A stretch of DNA of 64,000 nt from Verrucomicrobiia bacterium DG1235 (GTDB taxonomy: Bacteria > Verrucomicrobiota > Verrucomicrobiia > Opitutales > Opitutaceae). The stretch spans positions 4,291,820-4,355,819 of the forward strand of contig DS990592.1 in assembly GCA_000155695.1 (NCBI GenBank). Reading direction: 5' to 3'. Below are positions 37,159 through 47,519 of this stretch, one piece after another. The translations under genes and the position numbers were made by a program. Position 1 is the first letter of the stretch, and each line of letters opens with the position of its first letter. Under the pieces are notes generated by a model. It had not been told where the DNA came from and searched no databases. It saw only the letters and a program-made list of their open reading frames with translations.

Positions 37159-40100
37159 ATGAAGAAGGGGTTAAATTTTCGATGGTTACTAGGCGCGGGT
37201 TTGTTGCTGTGCGTGCTTGTCGGAGTGGTTTGGTGGCTGGTGGTTTCGCAATCGTCTGAAGTGGAGGAGGGGCGCGAGTCTTTGGTTGCGGTTTCGGAGG
37301 TGCTTGAGATTCCCGGAGTATCGCCGGGCGCTGATTCGTTTGATGATGAGGTGGCGAGCCCGATCGAAGCAGCGGGAGAGGTGATTGTGGAGAGACTTGC
37401 TGGGAGAGAGGGTGGAGCGTCTTTCAAGCGGGTGAGCCTTGTGGAGACGGAGGGGTTTGATTTCCCGATTCGGGTGGAAAGGTCGGTTGAGCGAGATTTG
37501 GCGACGGGAGAGGAGCGTACGGTGGGCTTTGTGGAGATGGCGGCGGATCGGGTAATTGTTCGCTTCGTGGAAGGGGTGGGCGAGGAGGTGCTACGAGAGC
37601 GATTTCGGGAGTATGACCTTAGGCTTGGGAGACGGTTGATGCGGGCGCCGGTTTTCGAGCTGATATTTGCGGAGGCGACGATAGACGCGGTGCCGGAGGG
37701 GATGGCGCGGTTGTACGGTTCGGATCTTGGAGTGGTTTTGGCGTATGTGGAACCCAACTACATCGTGCACACGATGGTGGCTCCGGATGATCCTTCGTTT
37801 GTGGATGGGTCGCTCTGGGGACTTCATAATACGGGGCAGGAGGGTGGAGTGGTGGATGTGGATATCGATGCTCCGGAAGGGTGGGATATTCGAAGCAGCG
37901 CGGAAGGGATCGTCGTGGCGGTGATCGATACGGGCATAAACTATCTTCATCAGGATTTGGCTCCGAATGTTTGGGTGAACGCGTTGGAGATCCCGGGCAA
38001 TGGGATCGATGACGATGAGAATGGGTTTGTGGACGACGTGCACGGGATAAATGTGATTCGCATGGATGGGGATCCGATGGATGACAATGGGCACGGTACC
38101 CATTGTTCGGGTACGATTGGGGCGCGGGGAAACGATGGGGTTGGCGTGACAGGGGTGGCTTGGGACGTGCAGCTCATGGGGGCGAAGTTTTTGTCAAAGA
38201 ACGGGAGCGGCACGACAGCGGATGCGATCGCTTGTATTGATTATGCGGTGACGATGGGAGCGGATATTTTGAGCAATAGCTGGGGAGGTGGAGCGTTTTC
38301 GCAGTCTCTCTATGATGCGATATCTGAAGCGGAGGCAAATGGGGTCGCGTTTGTGGCGGCAGCGGGAAATGCGGCTTCTGATATCGACAAGGCTCCGGCT
38401 TATCCCGCTGCCTACGAACTCGGTAATGTCGTGTCGGTGGCTTCGGTGGATCGAAGGGGCGATTTGTCAGTATTTTCCAACTACGGGCCTGAAAATGTGG
38501 ATGTGTCCGCTCCCGGTTCGAGCATTCTATCGTCTTGGATTGGAGGGGAGTCAGCGTATGAGACGATTAGCGGCACGTCCATGGCGACTCCGCATGCGAG
38601 TGGGATTCTGGCTTTGTTAATGGCTGAGTATCCTGAGGACGGGTTGGGCGATAACCTGGGTCGGCTTTTTTATGGATCGCGCCCGCTGACGAGTTTGGAG
38701 GATAGGGTGGGGTCTGGCGGATTGGTAAGTCTGGCGAGCTCGCTAGGATTGGCGGAGGTGCCGCAGCCGCCGCGTTTTCGATCACGCCCGCCTCGAAACG
38801 TTTATGCGCCAGTCGGGGCGAGCTTGGCTTTGGAAGCTGAGGTTGAGAGCGAGCTTCCGGTGACCTATCAGTGGTTTTTCGAGGGAGAAGCGTTGGCGGG
38901 CGAGTCTGCGGCGCGTCTGGACTTGGTGGCGGTTTCTCTGGTGCAGGCGGGTGTGTATCGGTTCGAGGCCAGTAATGAGGATCGGAAGGCTAGGGCGTCG
39001 AGCACGGTGGCGGTATTGGAATCGGAACAGCTTTTGGGCGAGGCTTGGGATGCTTCGATTCTCCCTGTCTACACCTACGGGGATGCGGAGTGGTCGGTGT
39101 ATTCTTTTGATTCGGTGATTGGCGGCTCAAGCGTGCGGTCGGGACCAATCGACGACGGAGGCGAATCGGCGATTTTCACCGAGGTATCCGGCCCGGGGCG
39201 TGTATCCTTTTTTTGGAGAGTTTCTGCGGAGCCGTTTTGGGATTATGGCCAGTTTTTGGTAGATGGTGAGTTGCTGTCATCTCTGCGGTCGGAGGATGAT
39301 TGGGTAGAGCAGTCATTCGATCTGGAGGAGGCGAGGGTGTACCGCATGGAATGGCGTTACGTGAAGGACGTTTCTGGAGCGGAGGGGCAGGACGCTTTGT
39401 TCGTGGATGGCTTGATGTTCAGCGCAGGTGGAGAGGGACCGCCCGTGATTCTGGGTCAACCAGAGGGAGCTGTTTTGGGAGGGGGAGCGACTTACACGCT
39501 TAGCGTCGAGGCGGTAGGAGAAGGGTTGCGCTATCAGTGGTTGAAGGACGGTATTGAGCTTTCGGGAGAAACGGATTCGACGTATCGTTTGCTTGCGGAT
39601 GGGGATGATAAGGCGGGAGAGTACATCGCTGTAGTGAGTAATGAATACGGCGAGGCAAGAAGTTTGGCGGCTCGTATTCGGATTGCGGATATAGCGGTGT
39701 CGATTGAAAGGCAGCCGCGAGATTTACAGTTAGATGTGGGGCAAAGTGGTATTTTCGAAGCGAAGGTATCTGGCTCCTTGCCTCTGTCTATGCAATGGTA
39801 CCGGGACGGGATAGCATTGGAGGGTGAGGTGTTAGGAGGCTTGAGAATTGAATCGGCTCGTCTCGATGACGCGGGCGAATATGTATTGCGGGTTTCCAAT
39901 GCGTTTACCTCGGAGCCGATGGAGACAGAGGCTGCGGTTTTGCAGGTAAGAGATGTGAGTCTCGCCCCGAAATTCGTGAAGCAACCGCGATCTGGGTACT
40001 GGCAAACGGGCGAGCCGTTTCAATTGTCTGGGGTGGTGGAAGGCACGTTTCCGTTTTCGTATCGATGGTTTAAGGACGGGGTAGAGTTGGAGGGAGAGAC

Positions 40101-43014
40101 GGAACGTGTGCTCGCTCTAGAATCGGCCGAGCTAGAGGACGGCGGCGTTTATGTTTTGGAGGCTCGCAATGCTTTGGGAACGGCGCGGAGCGAAGGGGCA
40201 CGGGTCCGGATCCTAGGCGACGTGACGGAAGCTTTAGACCTGGAGGGTGTGGAATGGCAGGTCGAGGGAGACGCATATTTTTTTGTGCAGAGTGATTATA
40301 CTTTTGATGGAGTGGACGCCTTGCAGTCTTCGAGTGAGACGAGTTTTCTCGGGGTTGCGACTCTTCTGGAAACTCAGGTGGTTGGACCGATAAACTTTTC
40401 GTTGTATTGGAAACAGGATACGGCAGCTGCTGCGTCGAGAATGGGTCTGTACGTGGATAACAAGCTGGGGGCGGTTCTGAATAGCGAGCGGGATTGGCAT
40501 CGCGTGACCGTATGGGTGCCGGAAGGAATTCACAGTGTGAAGGTTTCGGGGCTGCTTGAGGTGGGAAGCACCGTGTGGCTGGATAAGGCAAGTTTGGATA
40601 CAGCACCGTTTTTATATCATGATTCAGGCTCTCCTGCTTTGGAGGTGGGGGATCCGCTTTATCTTTGGGCTGATGTTAAGGGACCTGGGACGTTGAGCTA
40701 TCAGTGGTTTCGGAATGGTCTGCCGCTGAGGGGGCATGTAGGGAATGAGTACAGAGTTTCGACGGTGAAGCGAAAGGATTCGGGGATCTATCGACTTGAG
40801 GTGAGCAGCGAGTATGGCTTGAGGCGTGGCCCAAACTTTAGGGTGAGGGTAGTAGATGATTTGGCTGAGGATGTCGGAGATGGGTCGGTCGACCTGGAGC
40901 TCTCGGAAGGAAAAACATGGAAGGGTCTGGTGCGAGCTGATGGGAATACTGTTTTGAGAAGCGGTGAGGGGCAGGAGGATATTGATCGCGAGCTGGCTGG
41001 GGTGGTGGAGGGTCCAGGTGTTCTTGTATTTGATCTAGGGATACGATCGGAGGATTGTTGTACGTCGGTTGCATTGCGAGTAGATGGAAGAGAGGTGGCT
41101 CGCTACACCGATACGCAGACGAGTGAGGCGTTGACAAAGCTGACCCAAAGAGCGGTCTGGATTGGGGAAGGGCAGCATTTGGTCAATTGGCGATTTGCGA
41201 GAGGTTCGGGTGGTCCTCCGCGATCGAGAGAGGCATATCTGGACAATATCCGAGTCACGCAAGCTCCGGTTGTTGTTAGGCATCCGCGGGGTTTGCGGGT
41301 GGTAGAGGGTGAAGAAGCGACGTTGGAGGTTTCAGCGTTGGGGCAGGGCGAATTTACGTATCGATGGTTTAAGGACGGGGAGCTTATTGAGGGGGAGGAA
41401 TCGAGGATTCTGGTAATTGCAGAATCGGGTAGTTCGGATGCAGGGCTATATCATTGCGTGGTCTCAAATGCTGCTGGGCTCACGGCAACTTCTAGCGAGG
41501 CGGAACTCGTGGTGGTCACTGGGTTTTACGAGGCTTTGGGGTTGGACTATGGACGATTAGTAGTTGGGGGAGCGGAATGGGAGCCACGCGAGGGAGTGTT
41601 TCCGGGTGGAGGTTTAGCTTTGTCGTATATGGCGACGACTGCTTCGTCCTTTAGTTCGCTTGCTTTCGATATCGAGGTTCCAGACGACGAGCGTCGTGGC
41701 ATTGCATTTTGGATACGAACTTCAGGAATGTCTGAAGGCTCGAGGGTTCGGGTAGTAGAGAACGCAGGAAAACAATGGGAGACTCGAGAGAACAGCGAAT
41801 GGCAGCGTGTGGTATTGCCGCTGGCGAAAACGGGCTTAAATCGTCTGACCTTGAACGTGGTGAAGTCCGTCGGATTGAGGCGCGACGAGCTAGAGGTTTA
41901 TCTCAGCGGCTTCGAGCTGGTTGAGGAGCCTTTGATCTATAGCCAGCCGCAGTCTGGTTCGCGCTACTGGGGCGAGTCGATAGAGTTTGTGTCCGACGTG
42001 ACGGGTCGGGAGCCGATGACGTATCAATGGTCTAGGGATGGGGTCGCTTTGGAAGGAAGCGAGACTCATCTGTTGAGTGATGCGCGACTAAGGATTGGCA
42101 AGGTGAGGGATGCGGATGCGGCTCACTATAAGTTGGGTGTGGAAAATGGGCTGGGGACGATAGAAAGCGATGAGGCCGTATTGGCGGTTTTGACTACGGA
42201 CTATGGAGAGGCTGTCGGAACGCCAGGGACGGCGGTGTGGAGCGAGGGGGGGCGTTTATGGACGGTCGATGAGTCGGATGCGGCGATCGGGCAGAAGTCC
42301 CTATCCGTGTCGGGGCTTGAGCCTCAGTCTGAAAGTGATCTCGTTTTTTGGATACGCGGCCCCGGAGTGATGTCACTGTATTGGAAACTGGATACGCCTA
42401 GTGGAGGTGATCGCATGTCGCTGCTCGTGAGTGGTCAGCTCGTGAGTGGTATAGTTGCCAGCTCTGAGTGGGAACGCTATGAGTTGCGGGTGGATGAGCA
42501 ATTTTATCAGGTGCGGGTGCGGATGAGTAATTTGAGGTCTGAGGAAAGAGAGGCCGGTACGGGCTGGGTGGATTCGATTCGGTTCCAGAACGACGGAGCG
42601 CTGACTTTTGGCGATTGGGCGGCGGGAGCCTTTGCCGGGACGGATTTGCCCGATTCGGAGCGAGGACTTGAGGGGGATCCGGATGAAGACGGAGTGGTGA
42701 ATTTCGTGGAATATGCCTTGGCTCAGAGTCCATTGTCCAAAACGAAGCTGCCTGTTCTGCGGCGTTTTGATAGTGGCGATTCTGCGCAGGTTTTGGTCGA
42801 TTTTTCGCTGGAGGCGTGGGCGGATGATATCGCGTTTGGCTTGGAGGCGAGTCGTGATCTGGAGACCTGGTATCCGCTGCGTAGCGAATTTTTGGTTACA
42901 TTCGACGAAGAAGAAGGCTACGAAGGGACTTTGCTCTACGATTTTGACGATAGGGAGCGGTTGGAAAGCGTTTTTACCCGTATGGCGATTTATTATATCG
43001 GGAACGCGGAGTAG
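37159..43014 (+). CDS. Giant S8 subtilase with about seven Ig-like domains
   Basis: A 1951-residue exported serine protease. An N-terminal hydrophobic anchor or signal (about 9-29) precedes a propeptide-like region (60-215). The subtilisin domain (about 225-510) has the catalytic triad Asp (VAVIDTGIN), His (NGHGTHCSGTIG) and Ser (ISGTSMATPHASG). About seven Ig-like domains follow, each with a YQW/YRW-F-K/R-D/N-G core and a closing AGxYxxxxSN motif. They are interspersed with jelly-roll-like modules (GPINFSLYWKQDTAA, GVMSLYWKLDTPSGG). The C-terminal block is the Opitutae type: FGDWAAGAFAG...DPDEDGVVNFVEYAL. No CTERM tail. Likely a surface or secreted protease acting on polymers or hosts; substrate unknown. 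Confidence 0.88.
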   Translation: MKKGLNFRWLLGAGLLLCVLVGVVWWLVVSQSSEVEEGRESLVAVSEVLEIPGVSPGADSFDDEVASPIEAAGEVIVERLAGREGGASFKRVSLVETEGFDFPIRVERSVERDLATGEERTVGFVEMAADRVIVRFVEGVGEEVLRERFREYDLRLGRRLMRAPVFELIFAEATIDAVPEGMARLYGSDLGVVLAYVEPNYIVHTMVAPDDPSFVDGSLWGLHNTGQEGGVVDVDIDAPEGWDIRSSAEGIVVAVIDTGINYLHQDLAPNVWVNALEIPGNGIDDDENGFVDDVHGINVIRMDGDPMDDNGHGTHCSGTIGARGNDGVGVTGVAWDVQLMGAKFLSKNGSGTTADAIACIDYAVTMGADILSNSWGGGAFSQSLYDAISEAEANGVAFVAAAGNAASDIDKAPAYPAAYELGNVVSVASVDRRGDLSVFSNYGPENVDVSAPGSSILSSWIGGESAYETISGTSMATPHASGILALLMAEYPEDGLGDNLGRLFYGSRPLTSLEDRVGSGGLVSLASSLGLAEVPQPPRFRSRPPRNVYAPVGASLALEAEVESELPVTYQWFFEGEALAGESAARLDLVAVSLVQAGVYRFEASNEDRKARASSTVAVLESEQLLGEAWDASILPVYTYGDAEWSVYSFDSVIGGSSVRSGPIDDGGESAIFTEVSGPGRVSFFWRVSAEPFWDYGQFLVDGELLSSLRSEDDWVEQSFDLEEARVYRMEWRYVKDVSGAEGQDALFVDGLMFSAGGEGPPVILGQPEGAVLGGGATYTLSVEAVGEGLRYQWLKDGIELSGETDSTYRLLADGDDKAGEYIAVVSNEYGEARSLAARIRIADIAVSIERQPRDLQLDVGQSGIFEAKVSGSLPLSMQWYRDGIALEGEVLGGLRIESARLDDAGEYVLRVSNAFTSEPMETEAAVLQVRDVSLAPKFVKQPRSGYWQTGEPFQLSGVVEGTFPFSYRWFKDGVELEGETERVLALESAELEDGGVYVLEARNALGTARSEGARVRILGDVTEALDLEGVEWQVEGDAYFFVQSDYTFDGVDALQSSSETSFLGVATLLETQVVGPINFSLYWKQDTAAAASRMGLYVDNKLGAVLNSERDWHRVTVWVPEGIHSVKVSGLLEVGSTVWLDKASLDTAPFLYHDSGSPALEVGDPLYLWADVKGPGTLSYQWFRNGLPLRGHVGNEYRVSTVKRKDSGIYRLEVSSEYGLRRGPNFRVRVVDDLAEDVGDGSVDLELSEGKTWKGLVRADGNTVLRSGEGQEDIDRELAGVVEGPGVLVFDLGIRSEDCCTSVALRVDGREVARYTDTQTSEALTKLTQRAVWIGEGQHLVNWRFARGSGGPPRSREAYLDNIRVTQAPVVVRHPRGLRVVEGEEATLEVSALGQGEFTYRWFKDGELIEGEESRILVIAESGSSDAGLYHCVVSNAAGLTATSSEAELVVVTGFYEALGLDYGRLVVGGAEWEPREGVFPGGGLALSYMATTASSFSSLAFDIEVPDDERRGIAFWIRTSGMSEGSRVRVVENAGKQWETRENSEWQRVVLPLAKTGLNRLTLNVVKSVGLRRDELEVYLSGFELVEEPLIYSQPQSGSRYWGESIEFVSDVTGREPMTYQWSRDGVALEGSETHLLSDARLRIGKVRDADAAHYKLGVENGLGTIESDEAVLAVLTTDYGEAVGTPGTAVWSEGGRLWTVDESDAAIGQKSLSVSGLEPQSESDLVFWIRGPGVMSLYWKLDTPSGGDRMSLLVSGQLVSGIVASSEWERYELRVDEQFYQVRVRMSNLRSEEREAGTGWVDSIRFQNDGALTFGDWAAGAFAGTDLPDSERGLEGDPDEDGVVNFVEYALAQSPLSKTKLPVLRRFDSGDSAQVLVDFSLEAWADDIAFGLEASRDLETWYPLRSEFLVTFDEEEGYEGTLLYDFDDRERLESVFTRMAIYYIGNAE

Positions 43015-43215
43015 TGTCATGATTTCGCTCTGATGGTATTTCTCTAGGGCGAATGGCAGAGGCGCTTGGGCGAGAGGTACGTCTTTATACGTAAGATTTT
43101 CGGTGAATTGTCAGGGTGACGAATAATCGACAAAGTGTGTTGGGAACATATGGTGTTGGTTGTGGTACTTGTTCGTGCCAATCCACATTCATTGAACCTT
43201 ACCCAACTGATTCCA

Positions 43216-44769
43216 ATGTCGTTTCCCTCTACACGACTGTCTGAACAAAAATTCGCGGGTTTAGCTCGCGGCCTACGTATCCCTTGCGCTTTTACGCTCG
43301 GTCTCGTGCTTTGCTCCTGCGCCTCGGTGGATGCGATGCGCAGGGTCGAGGTCGACTTTGAACACGTATCTGAGATCGCCCAGGACCTTGCTGACGAAAG
43401 TTATAAGGAACCGGAACCTTTGCCAGCGTTTTTGAGTGAGCTTGATTATGACGAGTATCGAAAGATTCGTTACAATGTGAACGAGTACCTGTGGAAGGAT
43501 GAGGGCTTGCCGTTTACCCTTGGCTTTTTTCATCCTGGATTTCTGCATACGGATCGCGTGAAGGTGCATGAGTTTACGCCGACGCATGAGCAGCATGTTC
43601 GTTATTTGAGCGCGTTTTTCGATTTCGAGGATCCGGCGATGAAAGAGGCGATGCCGTCCTCGCTCGATTATGCGGGGCTGCGACTATCCTATGCGGGAGC
43701 TGATCGGTCGGACTATCGCGAAGTCGCTTCGTTTTTGGGGGCGAGCTATTTTCGTGGTACAGGATTGGATACGCGTTATGGGACTTCGGCCCGAGGAATT
43801 GCTGTGAATTCAGGTTTAGGGATTCCTGAGGAGTTTCCTCGGTTCAAAGAGGTTTGGCTTGGCAAGCCGCTCGTCGATTCAAGTTCTGTGGTGATGTATG
43901 CCTTGCTTGATGGGCCGAGTGTGACGGGGGCTTACGAGTTTGTGATTCGGCCGGGCGAAAGCACTGTGATGGATGTGAAGGCGCGTCTGTATTTTCGGGA
44001 TTCGGTAGAGAGTCTGGGGATCGCTCCGTTGACGAGTATGTTTTGGCGCGGTGAAAACCGGAGCGGCGAGCAGCGCGATTATCGTCCGGAGGTCCACGAT
44101 TCGGATGGATTGATCGTAGCGGAGAGCGACGAAGATCCCTTGTGGCGGGTCGTTGATATCGGGGACCGTACGCGTTTGTCTTATTTTAGCGTGGATGGGC
44201 TGAGTGGGTTTGGCCTGATGCAGCGTGATCGCGATTTTGAGAGTTATCAGGATCTGGAGGCAGAGTATCATAAGCGTCCGTCCGTTTGGATCGAGCCGAA
44301 AGGCGACTGGGGAAAGGGTTTCGTGAAATTGATCGAGTTGCCTACGAAGACAGAATTTGAGGATAATGTGGTCGCGTTTTGGGAGCCAGCGGTATTGCCA
44401 GAAAAGGGGAGTGTATTGGATTTTGAATACAAATTATCGTGGACTCCAAAGAGCGCGCCTTCTCAGTATCCGCGGTCTGTCGCCTTATCCACACGTACGG
44501 GAGCGGATCCGTCTTATCCAGGCACGGATGTGTTTGTAGTGGACTTTTCGGGCTCACAGGAGACGGGGGTGCCGGAGCTGCTTTCGGTGGTGGAGGGAGC
44601 GGCGCAGCTGGTAGATGAACATGTGCTTTGGAATCCGTATTCAAAATCCTGGCGCGTGGTGCTCCGACTCAAACCGGAAGGCGATGCAGGGGTGACTGAG
44701 ATTCGGAGTCAGCTGATGTTTCCCAACGGCGAGAACTCGGAGGTCTGGGCTTATCAATGGACCCGCTAA
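43216..44769 (+). CDS. opgG: Osmoregulated periplasmic glucan biosynthesis protein OpgG/MdoG
   Basis: A 517-residue MdoG-family protein. The N terminus ends GLVLCSCAS, a plausible lipobox, so it may be a periplasmic lipoprotein rather than the soluble form of E. coli. Family blocks: RKIRYNVNEYLWKDEGLPFTLGFFHPGFLH, ASFLGASYFRGTGLDTRYGTSARGIAVNSG, YEFVIRPGESTVMDVKARLYFR, LTSMFWRGENR, RPEVHDSDGLIVAE and FGLMQRDRDFESYQDLEAEYHKRPSVWIEPKGDWGKG. It extends or branches beta-glucan backbones in the periplasm. The ATG at 43216 is chosen over upstream in-frame codons because it leads straight into the signal region. First gene of a three-gene operon; the next gene overlaps its end by 13 bases. Confidence 0.92.
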   Translation: MSFPSTRLSEQKFAGLARGLRIPCAFTLGLVLCSCASVDAMRRVEVDFEHVSEIAQDLADESYKEPEPLPAFLSELDYDEYRKIRYNVNEYLWKDEGLPFTLGFFHPGFLHTDRVKVHEFTPTHEQHVRYLSAFFDFEDPAMKEAMPSSLDYAGLRLSYAGADRSDYREVASFLGASYFRGTGLDTRYGTSARGIAVNSGLGIPEEFPRFKEVWLGKPLVDSSSVVMYALLDGPSVTGAYEFVIRPGESTVMDVKARLYFRDSVESLGIAPLTSMFWRGENRSGEQRDYRPEVHDSDGLIVAESDEDPLWRVVDIGDRTRLSYFSVDGLSGFGLMQRDRDFESYQDLEAEYHKRPSVWIEPKGDWGKGFVKLIELPTKTEFEDNVVAFWEPAVLPEKGSVLDFEYKLSWTPKSAPSQYPRSVALSTRTGADPSYPGTDVFVVDFSGSQETGVPELLSVVEGAAQLVDEHVLWNPYSKSWRVVLRLKPEGDAGVTEIRSQLMFPNGENSEVWAYQWTR

Positions 44770-45329
44770 AGCAAATCGCTCCCCGTTCGGCGAGCTTCAT
44801 CGACTGGGGTGAGGCGTACGAGCGGGTGGAGAATTATTTTTGCGCCTTGCGAATTCAGGATCGCCTGCTTCTGAGCCAATTGGTGGCTCAGATTCTTTCA
44901 CGGGCTGCGGAGCGGGTAGAGAGCTCGGAGAAGTCGCCCTCGGTCTTAGCGATGGAAGAGGCGAAGAAGGTGGTGCGTTCCTGGTTTGCTGAAGTTCTCA
45001 GCGAGGCAGGTGTGGAGCACGGTGAGCTTGGGGCTCAGGGGCGGCTCGCTTTGCTTCTCGCGGATATGCCAAAGCGTTGGCAGAGCGAGTTTTTGCATCC
45101 AGGTCCGTGGCCGGAGGCTTTTTTGAAGGCGATGAAATCGACCTATTTGAGGACGGGGCCAGAGTTTAGCGAGGCCCGCATGACGCCGCGTGATATTGAT
45201 CTAGGACCTGTGTCTGCGGTGGCGGACGAGACTTGGCGGGTGATTGATCGGTGGCCGCTTTTGGGGGCGTTAGCGGTCTGGACCATATATCTTGGTGTAG
45301 TTGCTTTGCTGATATACTTGCTTCGCTGA
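44757..45329 (+). CDS. Opg-operon protein, possibly a detached OpgH N-terminal region
   Basis: A 190-residue protein. The first ~160 residues are soluble and helical (FIDWGEAYERVENYFCALRIQDRLLLSQLVAQIL) and one membrane helix closes it (WPLLGALAVWTIYLGVVALLIYLLR). No named family. It overlaps opgG by 13 bases and ends 2 bp before opgH, so it is made with both. Proteobacterial OpgH (about 850 residues) has an extra ~140-residue cytoplasmic part before its first helix, which the 699-residue OpgH here lacks, so this protein may supply that role. The link is by position and length only; sequence similarity is not evident. Confidence 0.7.
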   Translation: MDPLKQIAPRSASFIDWGEAYERVENYFCALRIQDRLLLSQLVAQILSRAAERVESSEKSPSVLAMEEAKKVVRSWFAEVLSEAGVEHGELGAQGRLALLLADMPKRWQSEFLHPGPWPEAFLKAMKSTYLRTGPEFSEARMTPRDIDLGPVSAVADETWRVIDRWPLLGALAVWTIYLGVVALLIYLLR

Positions 45330-45331
45330 TT

Positions 45332-47431
45332 ATGAGAAAAGGCATTCAAAGTAGCGGTCGGTTTCTGGATTGGCAGCGGGTTTTCTTTTTCGTTACGGCC
45401 TTGCTGTTTACTGCCTTTCCGACTGCTTTGTTTTCGAACTTGCTTTGGCGGGTTGGCATTGAGCAAGGGATCGTGGCGCTTACGCTATTGTTCGCTGTTT
45501 TGAATTGGAATATCTCCTGGGGGGCGACGCATTCGTTAGTAGGTTTTTTCAAGCGGCGACGGCGGGCCCGGCAACCTTTGGCGGCGGATCCGGACCGAGA
45601 AAATCCCGGCAGTGTGGCGATCGTGTTGCCGGTCTACAACGAAGATCCAAGGAGGGTGTTCGCAGGGCTGCGCGCCATGTACGAGTCCTTGCAGGAGACG
45701 GGCGGTCTGGAGCGATTTGACTTCTTCATTTTGAGTGATTCGACGAAGCCCGAGCGATGGCTTGAGGAGGAGCAAAGCTGGGCAAGCTTGTGTAGGGATT
45801 TGGGGGCGTTTGGGCGTATTAACTATCGTCGCCGTTCTGTGAATACAGACAAGAAGGCCGGAAATTTGCTGGAGTTTTGCGAGGCATGGGGAGCCCGTTA
45901 TCGCTATATGGTGACGCTGGATGCGGATAGCATTATGAGTGGCGAAACGCTCGTGGCTCTCTACGAGCGTATGGAGGCAGATGCGCGTATCGGGATTTTG
46001 CAGACAGCTCCGAAGATTGTTTACTCCGAGAGTTTTTGGGGGAGGCTGCAGCAGTTCTCGAATCACTTCTACGGTCCGGTTTTTGTGGCGGGATTGAACT
46101 TTTGGCAAGGCGGGCAGGGGAATTATTGGGGGCATAACGCGATCATCCGCATGGCTCCGTTTATGGAGCATTGCGCCTTGCCGGATCTCCCCGGGCGAGA
46201 GCCCTTTGGCGGGAAGATTTTGAGTCATGATTTCGTGGAGGCGGCGTTGATGCAGCGGGCTGGCTATGAGGTTCGCTTGGCGGATGACTTGGAAGGGAGC
46301 TACGAGGAGTGTCCGCAGGATATGGTGGAGCATGCGAAGCGGGATCGCCGCTGGTGCCAGGGGAATATGCAGCACTTTTGGCTGCTGTTTTCGCGGGGGC
46401 TGACTTTTGCGAGCCGCTTGCATCTTGGGAATGGCATCATGGGCTATGCCTCGTCGCTGCTGTGGGCGGTCTTCCTGATTCTGAGCGGAATCCTGGTGTA
46501 CAATCGGGTGCGGAGCAAGTTGTCGCTTTTGCCGACGAGCGGTTTTGGGGATCTGTTTGCGATACCTTTGGTGGAGCACGGATTGCTGGTATTTGGCGTG
46601 ACCTTTAGCTTGTTGTTTTTGCCGAAGGTTTTGGCGTTGATGGATGCTTTGCTGACAAAGGGAAGAACACGTGTATTTGGAGGAAGACTACAGTGTACGG
46701 CGAGCGTGTTGCTTGAGCTGGTGGCATCCGCTCTAGTGGCGCCTATCATGATGCTGTATCACGGTCAGTTCGTGGTGTTTACGGCGCTCGGTAAAGGAGT
46801 AGGCTGGTCGACTCAAAACCGCTCGGCGGGTGATGGGCTTTCGCTTTACGACGCGTTTAAGGCTCATCGCGTACACGCGCTTGTCGGGCTGGTGGCCACT
46901 CTTCTAGCGAGGCAGGTGAGCGAGGGATTTCTCTACTGGACCTTGCCGGTGAGCGGCGCGATGACGCTGGCTCCTCTCGTTTCGTGGGTTTTGAGCAAGC
47001 CGTCGATCGGGCGAGCTTTGAAGCGTATGAGGATTTTGGCTACGCCGGTGGAAATTGACGAGTCGGATGAGCTGAAGGCGGTTCGCAAGCATGAGCTTGA
47101 TTGGCGGCGGTCGAACTGGATCTTCGAGGAGGAGAGCGAGGTGGCGGGAATAATGAACGCGGTTGTCGATCCCTATTTGAACGCGATTCGTAGCACCTTG
47201 GCTGAGGAGAAGGATAGGATGAAGGCCGGAGACGGTCCGAAGAGGCTGGGGCAGGCCTTGCTCAAGGAGGGGGCTGAGGTGCTCAATCCCACGGAGAGAA
47301 AGCTGGTGCTTGCAGACTCGAGTTTACTGAGCTGGCTGCATCGGGAGGTTTGGACGGTGGATCCGGATGACTTGCATCCCAGCTGGGGGCCTTTGTTTCA
47401 GCGATACAATTGGATTCACTCGCGTGAGTAG
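45332..47431 (+). CDS. opgH: Glucans biosynthesis glucosyltransferase OpgH/MdoH
   Basis: A 699-residue polytopic glucosyltransferase (GT2). Two helices (about 16-60) lead into the cytoplasmic catalytic domain: VAIVLPVYNEDPRRVFAGLRAMYESL, FFILSDSTKPE, YMVTLDADSIMSG (metal-binding DxD), FWQGGQGNYWGHNAIIRMAPFMEHCALPDLPG, LSHDFVEAALMQRAGYEV and RDRRWCQGNMQH (the Q/RxxRW-type motif). Several C-terminal helices follow. It makes the beta-1,2-glucose backbone of periplasmic glucans from UDP-glucose and moves it across the inner membrane, for OpgG to finish. It lacks the long N-terminal cytoplasmic part of E. coli OpgH. The ATG at 45332 fits the operon spacing. Confidence 0.94.
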   Translation: MRKGIQSSGRFLDWQRVFFFVTALLFTAFPTALFSNLLWRVGIEQGIVALTLLFAVLNWNISWGATHSLVGFFKRRRRARQPLAADPDRENPGSVAIVLPVYNEDPRRVFAGLRAMYESLQETGGLERFDFFILSDSTKPERWLEEEQSWASLCRDLGAFGRINYRRRSVNTDKKAGNLLEFCEAWGARYRYMVTLDADSIMSGETLVALYERMEADARIGILQTAPKIVYSESFWGRLQQFSNHFYGPVFVAGLNFWQGGQGNYWGHNAIIRMAPFMEHCALPDLPGREPFGGKILSHDFVEAALMQRAGYEVRLADDLEGSYEECPQDMVEHAKRDRRWCQGNMQHFWLLFSRGLTFASRLHLGNGIMGYASSLLWAVFLILSGILVYNRVRSKLSLLPTSGFGDLFAIPLVEHGLLVFGVTFSLLFLPKVLALMDALLTKGRTRVFGGRLQCTASVLLELVASALVAPIMMLYHGQFVVFTALGKGVGWSTQNRSAGDGLSLYDAFKAHRVHALVGLVATLLARQVSEGFLYWTLPVSGAMTLAPLVSWVLSKPSIGRALKRMRILATPVEIDESDELKAVRKHELDWRRSNWIFEEESEVAGIMNAVVDPYLNAIRSTLAEEKDRMKAGDGPKRLGQALLKEGAEVLNPTERKLVLADSSLLSWLHREVWTVDPDDLHPSWGPLFQRYNWIHSRE

Positions 47432-47519
47432 CGGGGAGGCTTTGTACGCTATCGGTTGGGAATCGGTGGGCAGCAGACGGGGTGGAGCGCTTGCTTCGGT
47501 GTTGGGCTCCGGCGGAGTT

